Program-made: the position numbers and the translations under genes | Origin: Comamonas suwonensis | GTDB lineage: Bacteria > Pseudomonadota > Gammaproteobacteria > Burkholderiales > Burkholderiaceae_C | Length of the DNA: 64,000 nt | Direction of reading: 5' to 3' | Assembly: GCF_012844455.2 (NCBI RefSeq) | Contig: NZ_JABBCQ020000011.1 | Location: forward strand, 105,390 to 169,389 | In this document: positions 18,617 to 26,387 of the stretch, piece by piece | Numbering within the stretch: position 1 is the stretch's first letter | Layout: each line of letters starts with the position of its first letter | The notes under the pieces: generated by a model | What the model was told of the DNA's origin: nothing | The model's database searches: none | Seen by the model: the letters and a program-made list of their open reading frames with translations, nothing else

Positions 18617-19093
18617 TTACTGGATCTCGCCCATCAGCGACTGCAAATAGTTCTGCGTGCCGACCTTGTCGATCAAATCGATCTGGGTTTCGAGGAAGTC
18701 GATGTGCTCTTCGGTATCGTCCAGAATCTTCTGCAGCAGATCACGCGAGACATAGTCACGTACGGATTCGCAGTGGGCAATGCCATCCTTGATGGTCTGC
18801 TGAGCCGCTTGCTCCAGGCGCAGGTCGCAGGCTAGTGCTTCAGGCACGTCTTCACCGATTTGCAGCTTGCCCAGATCCTGCAGATTGGGCAGGCCGTCGA
18901 GTGTGAAGATGCGGTCCATGAGCCAGTCGGCGTGCTTCATCTCGCCGATGGATTCTTCGTATTCCTTCTTGGCCAGCTTGTCGAAGCCCCAGTGCTTGTA
19001 CATGCGGTAGTGCAAAAAGTACTGGTTGATGGCTGTCAGCTCGTTCTTGAGCTGGGCTTGCAGCCAGGAAATGACTTGTGCATCACCTTTCAT
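18617..19093 (-). CDS. bfr: Bacterioferritin
   Basis: 158-residue heme-containing ferritin that oxidises Fe(II) and stores the mineral in a 24-subunit shell. The heme ligand Met52 ([10 protein letters not shown]) and ferroxidase residues Glu18, Glu51, His54, Glu94 and His130 are in place by ungapped comparison with E. coli Bfr. The sixth ligand, Glu127 of E. coli, is Thr127 here ([11 protein letters not shown]). The start at 19093 ([12 protein letters not shown]) follows AAGGAGTCCCCC; an upstream ATG at 19162 was rejected. No bfd gene is adjacent. It is divergent from ahpC, tying iron storage to peroxide defence. Confidence 0.94.
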   Translation of the reverse strand: MKGDAQVISWLQAQLKNELTAINQYFLHYRMYKHWGFDKLAKKEYEESIGEMKHADWLMDRIFTLDGLPNLQDLGKLQIGEDVPEALACDLRLEQAAQQTIKDGIAHCESVRDYVSRDLLQKILDDTEEHIDFLETQIDLIDKVGTQNYLQSLMGEIQ

Positions 19094-19488
19094 GGGGGAC
19101 TCCTTCTCGGTCAGTTGTTGTTCGATCTGGATTGTCCATGCTTTGTGAGGCAAATCAAACAAAGTCCATGCTTTGGCGAATTGGCTGCATCTGATGCGCG
19201 TTCTCGTTTAGCTTACGGGCTGGTTGCTCGCGGTCTTGCACAGGTGCTGAGATGGTGATGACAACAAAAGCTATGAGCGTGATTGAAGGACTATTGGCTT
19301 GAAGTGAGCGAATTCGGCCCACAATAGAAAACTGAGCTGCAAAGCGCTGCGGCTTGAGTCCAGAATGACGGGGAATTGTTTTTGATAGTCTTATTCAATC
19401 AATTCAATGAAATCAATTGATTGGATTTATTGATTGAGTCCCTCTAAACTTCATCCTGTCATCAACACCAACCACAAGGAAACATCAA
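19094..19488. promoter_or_regulatory. Divergent bfr / ahpC control region
   Basis: About 395 bp without a credible gene. The ahpC-proximal part is AT-rich with dense dyad symmetry (listed separately). OxyR control of ahpC is expected from the family's usual regulation, but I could not place a convincing ATAG-N7-CTAT tandem site; GATAG at 19384-19388 is the only fragment seen. Confidence 0.5.
19395..19437. promoter_or_regulatory. Nested dyad symmetry upstream of ahpC
   Basis: TCAATCAA (19395-19402) and TTGATTGA (19430-19437) are exact complements and flank the perfect palindrome AATCAATTGATT (19411-19422). It lies 50-95 bases before the ahpC start in an AT-rich stretch. A role as regulator binding region is inferred. 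Confidence 0.6.
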
Positions 19489-20064
19489 ATGTCTTTGATC
19501 AATACACAAGTTCAACCGTTCAAGACCGAAGCTTATGTGAACCGCAACGGCAAGGGTGAATTCATCACCGTGACCGAAGAGAGCCTGAAGGGTAAGTGGT
19601 CGGTTCTGATTTTCATGCCCGCAGCCTTCACCTTCAACTGCCCCACCGAAATCGAAGACGCAGCGGACAACTACGCTGAGTTCCAGAAAGCTGGCGCTGA
19701 GGTCTACATCGTGACAACCGACACCCACTTCTCGCACAAGGTGTGGCACGAAACTTCCGACGCCGTGGGCAAGGCCAAGTTCCCTCTGGTGGGCGATCCT
19801 ACACACCAGCTGACCAACGCTTTCGGCGTGCACATCCCTGAAGAAGGTCTGGCTCTGCGCGGTACTTTCGTGATCAACCCCGATGGCGTGATCAAGACCA
19901 TGGAAGTGCACTCCAACGAAATCGCCCGTGACGTGTCGGAAACTCTGCGCAAGCTGAAGGCAGCTCAGTTCACCGCCGCTCACCCCGGTCAAGTGTGCCC
20001 CGCCAAGTGGAAGGAAGGCGCCAACACGATCACTCCTTCGCTGGACTTGGTTGGCAAGATCTAA
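19489..20064 (+). CDS. ahpC: Alkyl hydroperoxide reductase subunit C (peroxiredoxin)
   Basis: 191-residue typical 2-Cys peroxiredoxin reducing H2O2, organic peroxides and peroxynitrite. The peroxidatic cysteine is C51 in PAAFTFNCPTE, with the PxxxTxxC motif kept although the usual Asp after PA is Ala and Val before Cys is Asn. The resolving cysteine is C170 in GQVCPAKW. A canonical start MSLINTQVQPFK lies after CAAGGAAACATCAA. Its reductase ahpF follows after a strong terminator, so the two are separately adjustable. Confidence 0.96.
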   Translation: MSLINTQVQPFKTEAYVNRNGKGEFITVTEESLKGKWSVLIFMPAAFTFNCPTEIEDAADNYAEFQKAGAEVYIVTTDTHFSHKVWHETSDAVGKAKFPLVGDPTHQLTNAFGVHIPEEGLALRGTFVINPDGVIKTMEVHSNEIARDVSETLRKLKAAQFTAAHPGQVCPAKWKEGANTITPSLDLVGKI

Positions 20065-20100
20065 GCCTGATTGCTATCGGCTGAGCGCGCAGGCGCTCTG

Positions 20101-20149
20101 AAAGCCGGACGACGCTCAGGCACCCGGTGTCCGTTCGTCCGGCTTTTTT
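20101..20149 (+). terminator. Intrinsic terminator between ahpC and ahpF
   Basis: Stem AAAGCCGGACGA / TCGTCCGGCTTT with a 22-nt loop followed by a T run. Partial read-through would give ahpF less transcript than ahpC. Confidence 0.8.
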
Positions 20150-20238
20150 ACGCCCAGTTTTTGCTTTATGGGCGGGCAAGTGGCTAGAAACCACCTTGCT
20201 GCACTGCATCAACAACTCAAAATTCAAAGGAATCCACC

Positions 20239-21795
20239 ATGCTTGACAATCAACTCAAAGCCCAACTCGCCGCCTATCTGGAACGTGTGCAGCAGCCGTT
20301 TGAGCTGGTGGCTTCTCTGGATGACAGCGAGACCAGCGCCCAGATGCGCGATCTGCTGCAAACCATCCAGTCCCTGCGCAGCGACAAGATCACGCTGCGC
20401 ACCGATGGCAACGACGCCCGCAAGCCCTCGTTCCTGCTGCAGCGCAAGGGCACTGACACCCAGCTGCGCTTTGCCGGACTGCCCCTGGGCCACGAGTTCA
20501 CTTCGCTGGTGCTGGCGCTGCTGTGGACGGGTGGCCATCCACCCAAGGTGGAGCAGGATCTGATTGACCAGATCAAGTCTCTGGACGGCGACTATAACTT
20601 CGACGTCTACATGAGCCTGACCTGCCACAACTGCCCGGACGTGGTGCAGGCGCTGTCGCTCATGGCTATCCTGAACCCCAAGATCAAGACGACTGTGATC
20701 GAAGGCGGTGCCTTCCAGCAGGAAGTGAACGACCGCGAAATCATGGCTGTGCCCATGGTGTTCATGAATGGCAGCGTCTTTGGCTCCGGCCGCATGACCC
20801 TTGAAGAAATCGTGGCCAAGCTTGATACCGGCGCAGCCTCGCGTGAAGCCGCCAAGCTGTCGGCCAAGGATGCGTTTGATGTGCTGGTGATCGGTGGTGG
20901 CCCCGCAGGTGCAGCGGCTGCTGTGTACGCCGCTCGCAAGGGCATTCGTACTGGTGTGGCGGCCGAGCGCTTTGGCGGTCAGGTCAACGACACGCTGGCG
21001 ATTGAGAACTACATCTCCGTGCTGGAAACCGACGGCCCCAAGTTTGCGGCTGCGCTGGAAGCCCACACTCGTGCCTACGATGTGGACATCATGAACCTGC
21101 AGCGCGCCGAGAAGTTGATTCCCGCCGCGCAGCCCGGCGGTCTGGTGGAGGTGCAACTGGCCAATGGCGGCTCGCTCAAGGCCAAGACCGTGATTTTGTC
21201 GACCGGCGCCCGCTGGCGCAATGTGAATGTGCCCGGCGAAGCCGAGTACAAGAACAAGGGCGTGGCCTACTGCCCGCATTGCGACGGTCCCCTGTTCAAG
21301 GGTAAGCGCGTGGCGGTCATTGGTGGCGGCAACTCGGGTATTGAGGCGGCCATTGATCTGGCCGGTCTGGTGGCCCATGTGACGGTCGTGGAGTTTGCCG
21401 AGCAGCTCAAGGCCGATGCCGTGCTGGTCAAGAAGCTGCACAGTCTGCCCAATGTGACCGTGCATACCAATGCACAGACCACCGAAATCACCGGTGCCAA
21501 TGGCAAAGTCAACGGCCTGCGCTACAAAGACCGTGTGACGGGTGTAGAGCAGCATATCGAGCTGGAAGGCGTGTTCGTCCAGATCGGTCTGGTGCCCAAT
21601 ACCGAGTGGCTCAAGGGCACAGTGGAGCTGAGCAAGTTTGGCGAAATCATTGTGGATGCCAAGGGCCAGACCAATCTGCCCGGCGTGTTCGCAGCCGGTG
21701 ACTGCACCACGGTGCCGTACAAGCAGATCGTGATTGCGGCGGGCGCGGGTGCCACGGCAGCCCTGTCTGCTTTTGATCACCTGATCCGAAACTAA
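20239..21795 (+). CDS. ahpF: Alkyl hydroperoxide reductase subunit F
   Basis: 518-residue FAD/NADH disulfide reductase that recharges AhpC. An N-terminal double thioredoxin-fold domain (about 1-200) carries C129-x-x-C132 (SLTCHNCPD), a [20 protein letters not shown]-binding motif begins near 219, the redox-active C345-x-x-C348 is in AYCPHCDGP, and an NAD-binding [15 protein letters not shown] motif follows at 362. These cysteine numbers match E. coli AhpF. AAAGGAATCCACC precedes the ATG. The 3' end of this gene is duplicated in decayed form at 27083-27157. Confidence 0.96.
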   Translation: MLDNQLKAQLAAYLERVQQPFELVASLDDSETSAQMRDLLQTIQSLRSDKITLRTDGNDARKPSFLLQRKGTDTQLRFAGLPLGHEFTSLVLALLWTGGHPPKVEQDLIDQIKSLDGDYNFDVYMSLTCHNCPDVVQALSLMAILNPKIKTTVIEGGAFQQEVNDREIMAVPMVFMNGSVFGSGRMTLEEIVAKLDTGAASREAAKLSAKDAFDVLVIGGGPAGAAAAVYAARKGIRTGVAAERFGGQVNDTLAIENYISVLETDGPKFAAALEAHTRAYDVDIMNLQRAEKLIPAAQPGGLVEVQLANGGSLKAKTVILSTGARWRNVNVPGEAEYKNKGVAYCPHCDGPLFKGKRVAVIGGGNSGIEAAIDLAGLVAHVTVVEFAEQLKADAVLVKKLHSLPNVTVHTNAQTTEITGANGKVNGLRYKDRVTGVEQHIELEGVFVQIGLVPNTEWLKGTVELSKFGEIIVDAKGQTNLPGVFAAGDCTTVPYKQIVIAAGAGATAALSAFDHLIRN

Positions 21796-22144
21796 ATCCG
21801 GGTCTGAAACCGTGATTGCGATCTCCGTAGAGGAGATCCATAAAGGCGATGTGAATGAACTGCATACAGCTAGTTCTTCCATCGCCTTCTTTTCTTTCCA
21901 AGGCATACAGAGCGAGACGCGACTATCGAGTCTCGCTCTTCAATTCGTGCAACGCTCGAATCTGTCAAGTGACGTTGACGGTCATGAAATCCGGCAGTTT
22001 TTTTGTGGCCCGAGGTCACGTGGCGCTCATGGCGTTGATTGGAGCTGATTTACGCGATCTATTTCGCTGGCACATTTCTTACGCTGTACCCGTTTGTGCA
22101 AATCAGGGATGTGAGATTTTCAGCAGGCTTATGGCACAAGCGTT
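21796..22144. other. Intergenic region between ahpF and the kinase gene
   Basis: About 350 bp, AT-richer than its flanks. Besides the terminator at 21843-21905 it has two more hairpins: GATCTCC / GGAGATC (21820-21838) and AGAGCGAGAC / GTCTCGCTCT (21909-21939). No credible gene; a 105-residue frame at 21855 has no family features. Confidence 0.6.
21843..21905 (+). terminator. Terminator downstream of ahpF
   Basis: AAGGCGATG (21843-21851) pairs with CATCGCCTT (21890-21898), enclosing a smaller GAACT / AGTTC stem, and is followed by a pyrimidine-rich CTTTTCTTT. Confidence 0.6.
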
Positions 22145-23626
22145 TCAAAGGCGATCGATACTGCTGAGTTGAAAGCGAAATACGGCTCCTTTCTCGGGCA
22201 GCGGCACCAGTTGAATGTCGCTGCCGTGTAATTGCAGTATGCGTTTTACGATCACCAGGCCCAACCCGCCGCTACCGGAGCTTTCGGTGCGCGAGCCACT
22301 CATGAATGCTGGTCGCATGAATAGCGACTTCTGAAGCTCGCTCGGGATACCACCTCCCGTATCGCTGACCTGGACTGATACGCCGGCATGGTGAGCACGT
22401 AACTGCACTACGATTTCCCCACCCATTGGGGTGTGACGGATGGCGTTGTCGAGCAAATTGGTCAAAACCCGCTCAATCATGCCGAGGTCGGCTGAGACCA
22501 CGGGCAGGTCGGGTGCAATGTCGGGCGTGAGGCGTTGATGGCGTGCCTCGGCAGCCAGTTCAAATTTCTGGAACACGTCCTGTACAAGATCCGCCAGTGC
22601 AAAGCTTTCCTTCTCAGGCTTGACCACGCCGTATTCGAGTCGTGCCAATTCGAACACTTCTTGCGCGAGACGTCCGACCTTGCGGCTCTGGCCCAGTGCG
22701 ATTTCCAGGTAGCGCCGTCGATCCGCCTCGTCGAGCGTGTCGGCCTTGAGCATCAAGGTTTCCAGATAGCCATGCAGTGATGTAAGAGGCGTGCGCAGGT
22801 CGTGTGAAATATTGGCAAACAGTTCGCGGCGTTGCTGATCTTGCAGCGTCAGCTCGCGCCATTGTTCGGCGATGCGGTGGGCCATTTGCATGAAAGCCTG
22901 GCCTAAATGCGAAATTTCGTCGTTGCCTTGTGACAGGCGGGCTAGCTTGGGTGCCTCATTTTCCAGCGATGCGATGCCCTCGGTATCGAAACGCTGCACC
23001 ACTTCGGTCAGCTCGCGCAGTGGGCGGGTGATGAGGCGAAATGCAGCAAGGCCGGCGAGTAGGCCCAGCAGCGCAACCACGCCCATCAACCACAGAGTAG
23101 TGTGCAGCACATTGTCGGCTGCCGTGTTGGCGACCAAGGCATCGTGATCTTCGCCTTGCAGCACGACATAAACATAGCCGGCATCGTGTCCAGACACGCG
23201 CAGCGGGGCAACGCTGAACACCTTGGATGCATCAGGGCTGCGCGGGTCATCACCCACAATGGGCAGTGCTCCGCCAGCGAGCAACTCATGGATAGGCTTC
23301 AAGTTGACCTTGTCGCGCTTGAGGTGACCTTGCGGTGCGGCCTGCGCTTCGATGCGGCCGTCGAGACCCAAGAGATAGAGCTCCGCGCTGGGGTTGACCG
23401 CCATGAGCTTGTCAAACAGATCTTTCACGGCATCCTGGTTCAGGCCGCCGGGCTTCATCAACTCCGCGTTCTCGGCAATGTGTGCTGCCAAACCACTCGA
23501 CAAGCGCTGAATGACTTCTTGCTCGTGCTTGCTGGTGGCGCGAATCTGCAGCCAGACCGAGGCCCCGCAGCACACCAGCAGCAGCACTGCAAAAACGACC
23601 GATAACCGCCTCGACAAAGTCATCAT
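22145..23626 (-). CDS. Two-component sensor histidine kinase
   Basis: 493-residue membrane sensor kinase. Membrane helix 1 (about 10-27), a periplasmic sensor of about 145 residues, helix 2 (about 176-198), HAMP, a HisKA domain with phosphoacceptor H275 in ANISHDLRTPLTS, and an ATPase domain with NLLDNAIRH and DTGGGIP. The chosen ATG at 23626 overlaps the regulator's stop (ATGA), so translation is coupled; an upstream ATG at 23677 lies inside the regulator gene. The pair is divergent from the molybdoenzyme/cytochrome genes. By analogy with E. coli HprSR beside msrPQ, it may sense envelope oxidants, but it was not identified by sequence as HprS. Confidence 0.9.
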   Translation of the reverse strand: MMTLSRRLSVVFAVLLLVCCGASVWLQIRATSKHEQEVIQRLSSGLAAHIAENAELMKPGGLNQDAVKDLFDKLMAVNPSAELYLLGLDGRIEAQAAPQGHLKRDKVNLKPIHELLAGGALPIVGDDPRSPDASKVFSVAPLRVSGHDAGYVYVVLQGEDHDALVANTAADNVLHTTLWLMGVVALLGLLAGLAAFRLITRPLRELTEVVQRFDTEGIASLENEAPKLARLSQGNDEISHLGQAFMQMAHRIAEQWRELTLQDQQRRELFANISHDLRTPLTSLHGYLETLMLKADTLDEADRRRYLEIALGQSRKVGRLAQEVFELARLEYGVVKPEKESFALADLVQDVFQKFELAAEARHQRLTPDIAPDLPVVSADLGMIERVLTNLLDNAIRHTPMGGEIVVQLRAHHAGVSVQVSDTGGGIPSELQKSLFMRPAFMSGSRTESSGSGGLGLVIVKRILQLHGSDIQLVPLPEKGAVFRFQLSSIDRL

Positions 23627-24348
23627 GATGTGCTCTCCCCGTTGGCAGAGGTCGACAACTTGTAGCCGTGCCCCCATACCGTGAGAATGCGGCGCGGCTG
23701 GGCGGGATCGATTTCTATTTTGATGCGTAGCCGGTTGATATGCGTGTTGACGGTGTGCTCGTAGCCATCGTGCTGATAGCCCCAGACATGGTTGAGCAGG
23801 TCCAGCCGTGAGAACACTTTTCCGGGGCTGCGGGCAAAGAAGTACAGCAGGTCAAACTCGCGCGGAGTGAGTTCTATGAGCTTGCCATCGACGCGCACTT
23901 CACGCGCCAGCGGCTCGATGTCCAAATCGCCAATCGAGAGGCTGCCCGAATCCATGCGGGCATTGCGAGCCAGTGCATCGGTGCGCCGTAGCAGGGCCTT
24001 GACGCGGGCGACCAGCTCCAGCACCGAAAAAGGCTTGGCCAGGTAGTCGTCTGCGCCGAGTTCCAAGCCCAGGATGCGGTGTACCTCACTGGAGCGGGCG
24101 CTGATGATGATGATAGGCGTGTACCTGGCCATGGCACGGGCTCGTCGGCAGATTTCCAGGCCGTCGATGCCCGGAAGCATCAGGTCAAGAACCAGTGCAT
24201 CCCAGTGACTACGCTCCAATTCGCGCAGACCTGCATGGCCATCAGCGGCATGCTCAACGACATAACCTTCATCGCGAAGATGCATGCGCAAAAGCTCCGC
24301 AATGTGGAGGTCGTCTTCGACAATCAGTACGCGTTTATTGGAGTCCAT
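23623..24348 (-). CDS. OmpR-family response regulator
   Basis: 241-residue DNA-binding regulator. The receiver domain has the acidic pair in IVEDD, phosphoacceptor D55 in LVLDLMLPG, and the conserved lysine in YLAKPF. A C-terminal winged helix reads LTPREFDLLYFFARSPGKVFSR and ends HGYKLS. The start MDSNKRVLIV at 24348 is preferred to an ATG at 24438, which overlaps the divergent gene. It is cotranscribed with the kinase. The 89 bp to the divergent cytochrome gene contains TATCAC-N17-GTGATA (24384-24412), a possible binding site. Confidence 0.92.
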   Translation of the reverse strand: MDSNKRVLIVEDDLHIAELLRMHLRDEGYVVEHAADGHAGLRELERSHWDALVLDLMLPGIDGLEICRRARAMARYTPIIIISARSSEVHRILGLELGADDYLAKPFSVLELVARVKALLRRTDALARNARMDSGSLSIGDLDIEPLAREVRVDGKLIELTPREFDLLYFFARSPGKVFSRLDLLNHVWGYQHDGYEHTVNTHINRLRIKIEIDPAQPRRILTVWGHGYKLSTSANGESTS

Positions 24349-24383
24349 AGAGGGCCATTCTCTCGCGACAGGCGTTTTTGAGT

Positions 24384-24412
24384 TATCACAATTAATTGAA
24401 CTTTGCGTGATA
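24384..24412. promoter_or_regulatory. Candidate regulator site between divergent operons
   Basis: Inverted repeat TATCAC (24384-24389) / GTGATA (24407-24412) in the short AT-rich gap separating the two-component genes from the cytochrome gene. Placement is suggestive; the motif is short. Confidence 0.35.
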
Positions 24413-24437
24413 CATCCGCCATGGGGCCAGCCGAACA

Positions 24438-25103
24438 ATGGCCTCCATGACCCGCACCATCATCGCCCCAAAAACTGTCCAGGCAGGCCCGGTGGATCTG
24501 GCTGCTAGGCCCGTTCATCCACTGTGGATGCGCATCACGCACTGGCTCAATGCCTTGGCCGTGGTGATCATGGTGATGAGCGGCTGGCGTATTTATGACG
24601 CATCGCCGATCTTTCCCTTTTCCATACCAGCCGTCATCACCCTCGGTGGTTGGTTGGGCGGTGCGCTGCAATGGCATTTCGCGGCCATGTGGTTGCTGGT
24701 GTTCAACGGTCTTTTGTACTTGACGCTCAACATCGTGAGCGGTCGGCTCGTCCGCAAGTTCTTTCCCATCACGCCGCGTGGCGTGCTGCACGACTTGCTG
24801 GAGGCGCTTAAAGGCAAGCTCTCGCACGGCGACCCACGTCAGTACAACAACGTGCAAAAGCTGGCCTATCTGTTCGTGATGCTTGATCTGATCGTGATCG
24901 TTCTCTCGGGCCTGGTGCTGTGGAAGTCGGTGCAATTTCCTGTGCTGCGCGAATTGCTGGGTGGCTACGAGTTTGCTCGCCGCATTCACTTTTTCGCCAT
25001 GGCCGCCATCGTTGCCTTTCTTGTTGTGCACTTGGTCATGGTGGCTCTGGTGCCCCGCACCTTGCTCACGATGATCCGAGGCCGCGCGCCCAAAACATCA
25101 TGA
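24438..25103 (+). CDS. Membrane cytochrome b (b561/YedZ1-like)
   Basis: 221-residue inner-membrane heme b protein with four hydrophobic helices. Histidines fitting heme ligands are in HPLWMRITHWLNALAVV (helix 1), ALQWHFAAMW (helix 2) and ARRIHFFAMAAIVAFLVVHL (helix 4). Such subunits carry electrons from quinol to a periplasmic partner. Its stop overlaps the next ATG (ATGA), so it is coupled to the molybdoenzyme. It is shorter than the ferric-reductase-type MsrQ and closer in layout to the cytochrome b561-type YedZ1 of the Azospira hypochlorite system. The start could also be nine bases later (MTRT). Confidence 0.85.
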   Translation: MASMTRTIIAPKTVQAGPVDLAARPVHPLWMRITHWLNALAVVIMVMSGWRIYDASPIFPFSIPAVITLGGWLGGALQWHFAAMWLLVFNGLLYLTLNIVSGRLVRKFFPITPRGVLHDLLEALKGKLSHGDPRQYNNVQKLAYLFVMLDLIVIVLSGLVLWKSVQFPVLRELLGGYEFARRIHFFAMAAIVAFLVVHLVMVALVPRTLLTMIRGRAPKTS

Positions 25104-25891
25104 AAATCTTCAAGCCCCATACCTTGCTCGACATCGACGCTGACGCCGTGCTGCGTGAAGCCCGTACGCGGCTTGCCAAGCAGCTCGAGCAGCCCGCACG
25201 CCGCATCTTCCTGCAGCGCACGCTGACGCTCGGGGGACTGTCACTGCTGACCGGTTGCAGCATCAGCGATGACACCCATGTCGAAGCCGCGCTCAGCAAA
25301 ATTTCACGTTTCAACGACAAGATACAGGGCCTGATTTTTAGTCCGTCGCAGCTGGCTCCTACCTATACCGAGGCCGAGATCACGCGGCCCTTTCCCTTCA
25401 ACGCCTACTACGGTGAAGACGAGATCCGCGAGGTGGACGAGGCCAGCTATCGACTCGAAGTGACCGGCATGGTCGCCGACAAGCATGCCTGGAGCCTGGC
25501 CGAGCTGCGAGCCATGTCGCAGCAGGAGCAGATTACCCGCCACATTTGCGTGGAAGGCTGGAGCGCTATCGGCAGGTGGGGCGGCGTCCGCTTTTCTGAT
25601 TTTTTACGCCATATCGGAGCCGACACCAGCGCTAAATACGTGGGCTTCAAGTGCGTGGACGACTACTACACCAGTATCGACATGCCTACCGCATTGCACC
25701 CGCAGACGCTGCTTGCTTTGAGCTATGACGGACAGCCATTGCCGCCCAAATATGGCTTTCCGATGAAGCTGCGCATGCCGACCAAGCTTGGCTACAAGAA
25801 CCCCAAGTACATCCAGGCGATGTTTGTTACCAACACCTATTCCGGTGGCTACTGGGAAGACCAGGGCTACAACTGGTTCGGAGGGAGCTGA
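25100..25891 (+). CDS. Tat-exported molybdopterin oxidoreductase (sulfite-oxidase fold, YedY1/MsrP-like)
   Basis: 263-residue periplasmic molybdoenzyme. RR34-35 in ARRIFLQRTLTLGG fits a twin-arginine signal, and LLTGC ends at C53, a possible lipobox, so it may be a Tat lipoprotein. The molybdenum-ligating cysteine is C150 in RHICVEGWSAIGRWGG, and CVDDYYTSIDM follows. The family includes MsrP, which repairs methionine sulfoxide on periplasmic proteins using electrons from a membrane cytochrome, here the coupled upstream gene. I set the start at 25100 because it overlaps the cytochrome stop and gives the Tat signal a normal distance; a longer frame to 24920 lies inside the cytochrome gene. Confidence 0.88.
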   Translation: MKIFKPHTLLDIDADAVLREARTRLAKQLEQPARRIFLQRTLTLGGLSLLTGCSISDDTHVEAALSKISRFNDKIQGLIFSPSQLAPTYTEAEITRPFPFNAYYGEDEIREVDEASYRLEVTGMVADKHAWSLAELRAMSQQEQITRHICVEGWSAIGRWGGVRFSDFLRHIGADTSAKYVGFKCVDDYYTSIDMPTALHPQTLLALSYDGQPLPPKYGFPMKLRMPTKLGYKNPKYIQAMFVTNTYSGGYWEDQGYNWFGGS

Positions 25892-25993
25892 GGGGTTGCT
25901 GCAACCGCTCGACTGCCGAAGAAAGCGCGAGGCCGAGTTCTCTGGAACGTAAGCCCATCTTTTGAAGATGACACCCCAACTGAAGGAATCCAA

Positions 25994-26293
25994 ATGAACA
26001 AGCTCACCACAACCCTGCTGGCCACTTGTCTCGCCGTCGCTGGCGCCTCGGCCTTTGCTGCCGATGACATGTCCAAGGACAGCATGGCCAAGGATTCGAT
26101 GGCGAAGGACTCCATGTCCAAGGATTCGATGGCGAAGGACTCCATGTCCAAGGACAGCATGAAGAAAGACTCCATGGGCAAGGACGGTATGAAGAAAGAC
26201 AGCATGAAAAAGGACGGTATGAAGAAGGATTCAATGTCCAAGGATGGCATGGGCAAGGACGCGATGTCGAAGGACTCGATGTCCAAGTACTGA
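25994..26293 (+). CDS. Periplasmic methionine-rich pentapeptide (MXKDX) repeat protein
   Basis: 99-residue protein: a 23-residue signal peptide ending SAFAA, then fifteen tandem five-residue units of the form D-x-M-x-K and a final Tyr. The mature part of about 76 residues therefore has 15 methionines at fixed five-residue spacing, all flanked by Lys and Asp, and no cysteine. This is the MXKDX repeat family, related in design to MrpX of Azospira suillum, which soaks up hypochlorite by methionine oxidation and is then reduced. GAAGGAATCC precedes the ATG. It sits between the molybdoenzyme and msrA, the enzymes expected to regenerate it. Repeat number may vary between strains because the DNA itself is repetitive. 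Confidence 0.9.
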   Translation: MNKLTTTLLATCLAVAGASAFAADDMSKDSMAKDSMAKDSMSKDSMAKDSMSKDSMKKDSMGKDGMKKDSMKKDGMKKDSMSKDGMGKDAMSKDSMSKY

Positions 26294-26311
26294 ACTCGGT
26301 CCGCTCGATGC

Positions 26312-26343
26312 GCTCAATCCGCCACGTGACTGACGGATTGAGC
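26312..26343. other. Hairpin between the MXKDX gene and msrA
   Basis: Stem GCTCAATCCG / CGGATTGAGC (10 bp) with a 12-nt loop and no T tract. Likely an mRNA stability or processing element that could raise the level of the small repeat protein relative to msrA. Confidence 0.55.
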
Positions 26344-26387
26344 CCATTGCCCTGACTCTGGCGTCGAAACCTACTGGAAGAAATCTC

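Noticed and set aside
20224..21906. 560-residue open frame antisense to ahpF
   Set aside because: Overlaps a certain gene completely and has shadow composition.
21855..22172. 105-residue frame between ahpF and the kinase
   Set aside because: No ribosome binding site, no family features, and it runs through two hairpins and into the kinase gene's end.
24920..25099. Longer start for the molybdoenzyme at 24920
   Set aside because: It lies inside the cytochrome gene; the start at 25100 gives a coupled ATGA overlap and a proper Tat signal.
25994..26293. CRISPR-like or minisatellite array in the repetitive DNA
   Set aside because: The 15-base periodicity is explained by in-frame MXKDX codons with a signal peptide; no spacers.
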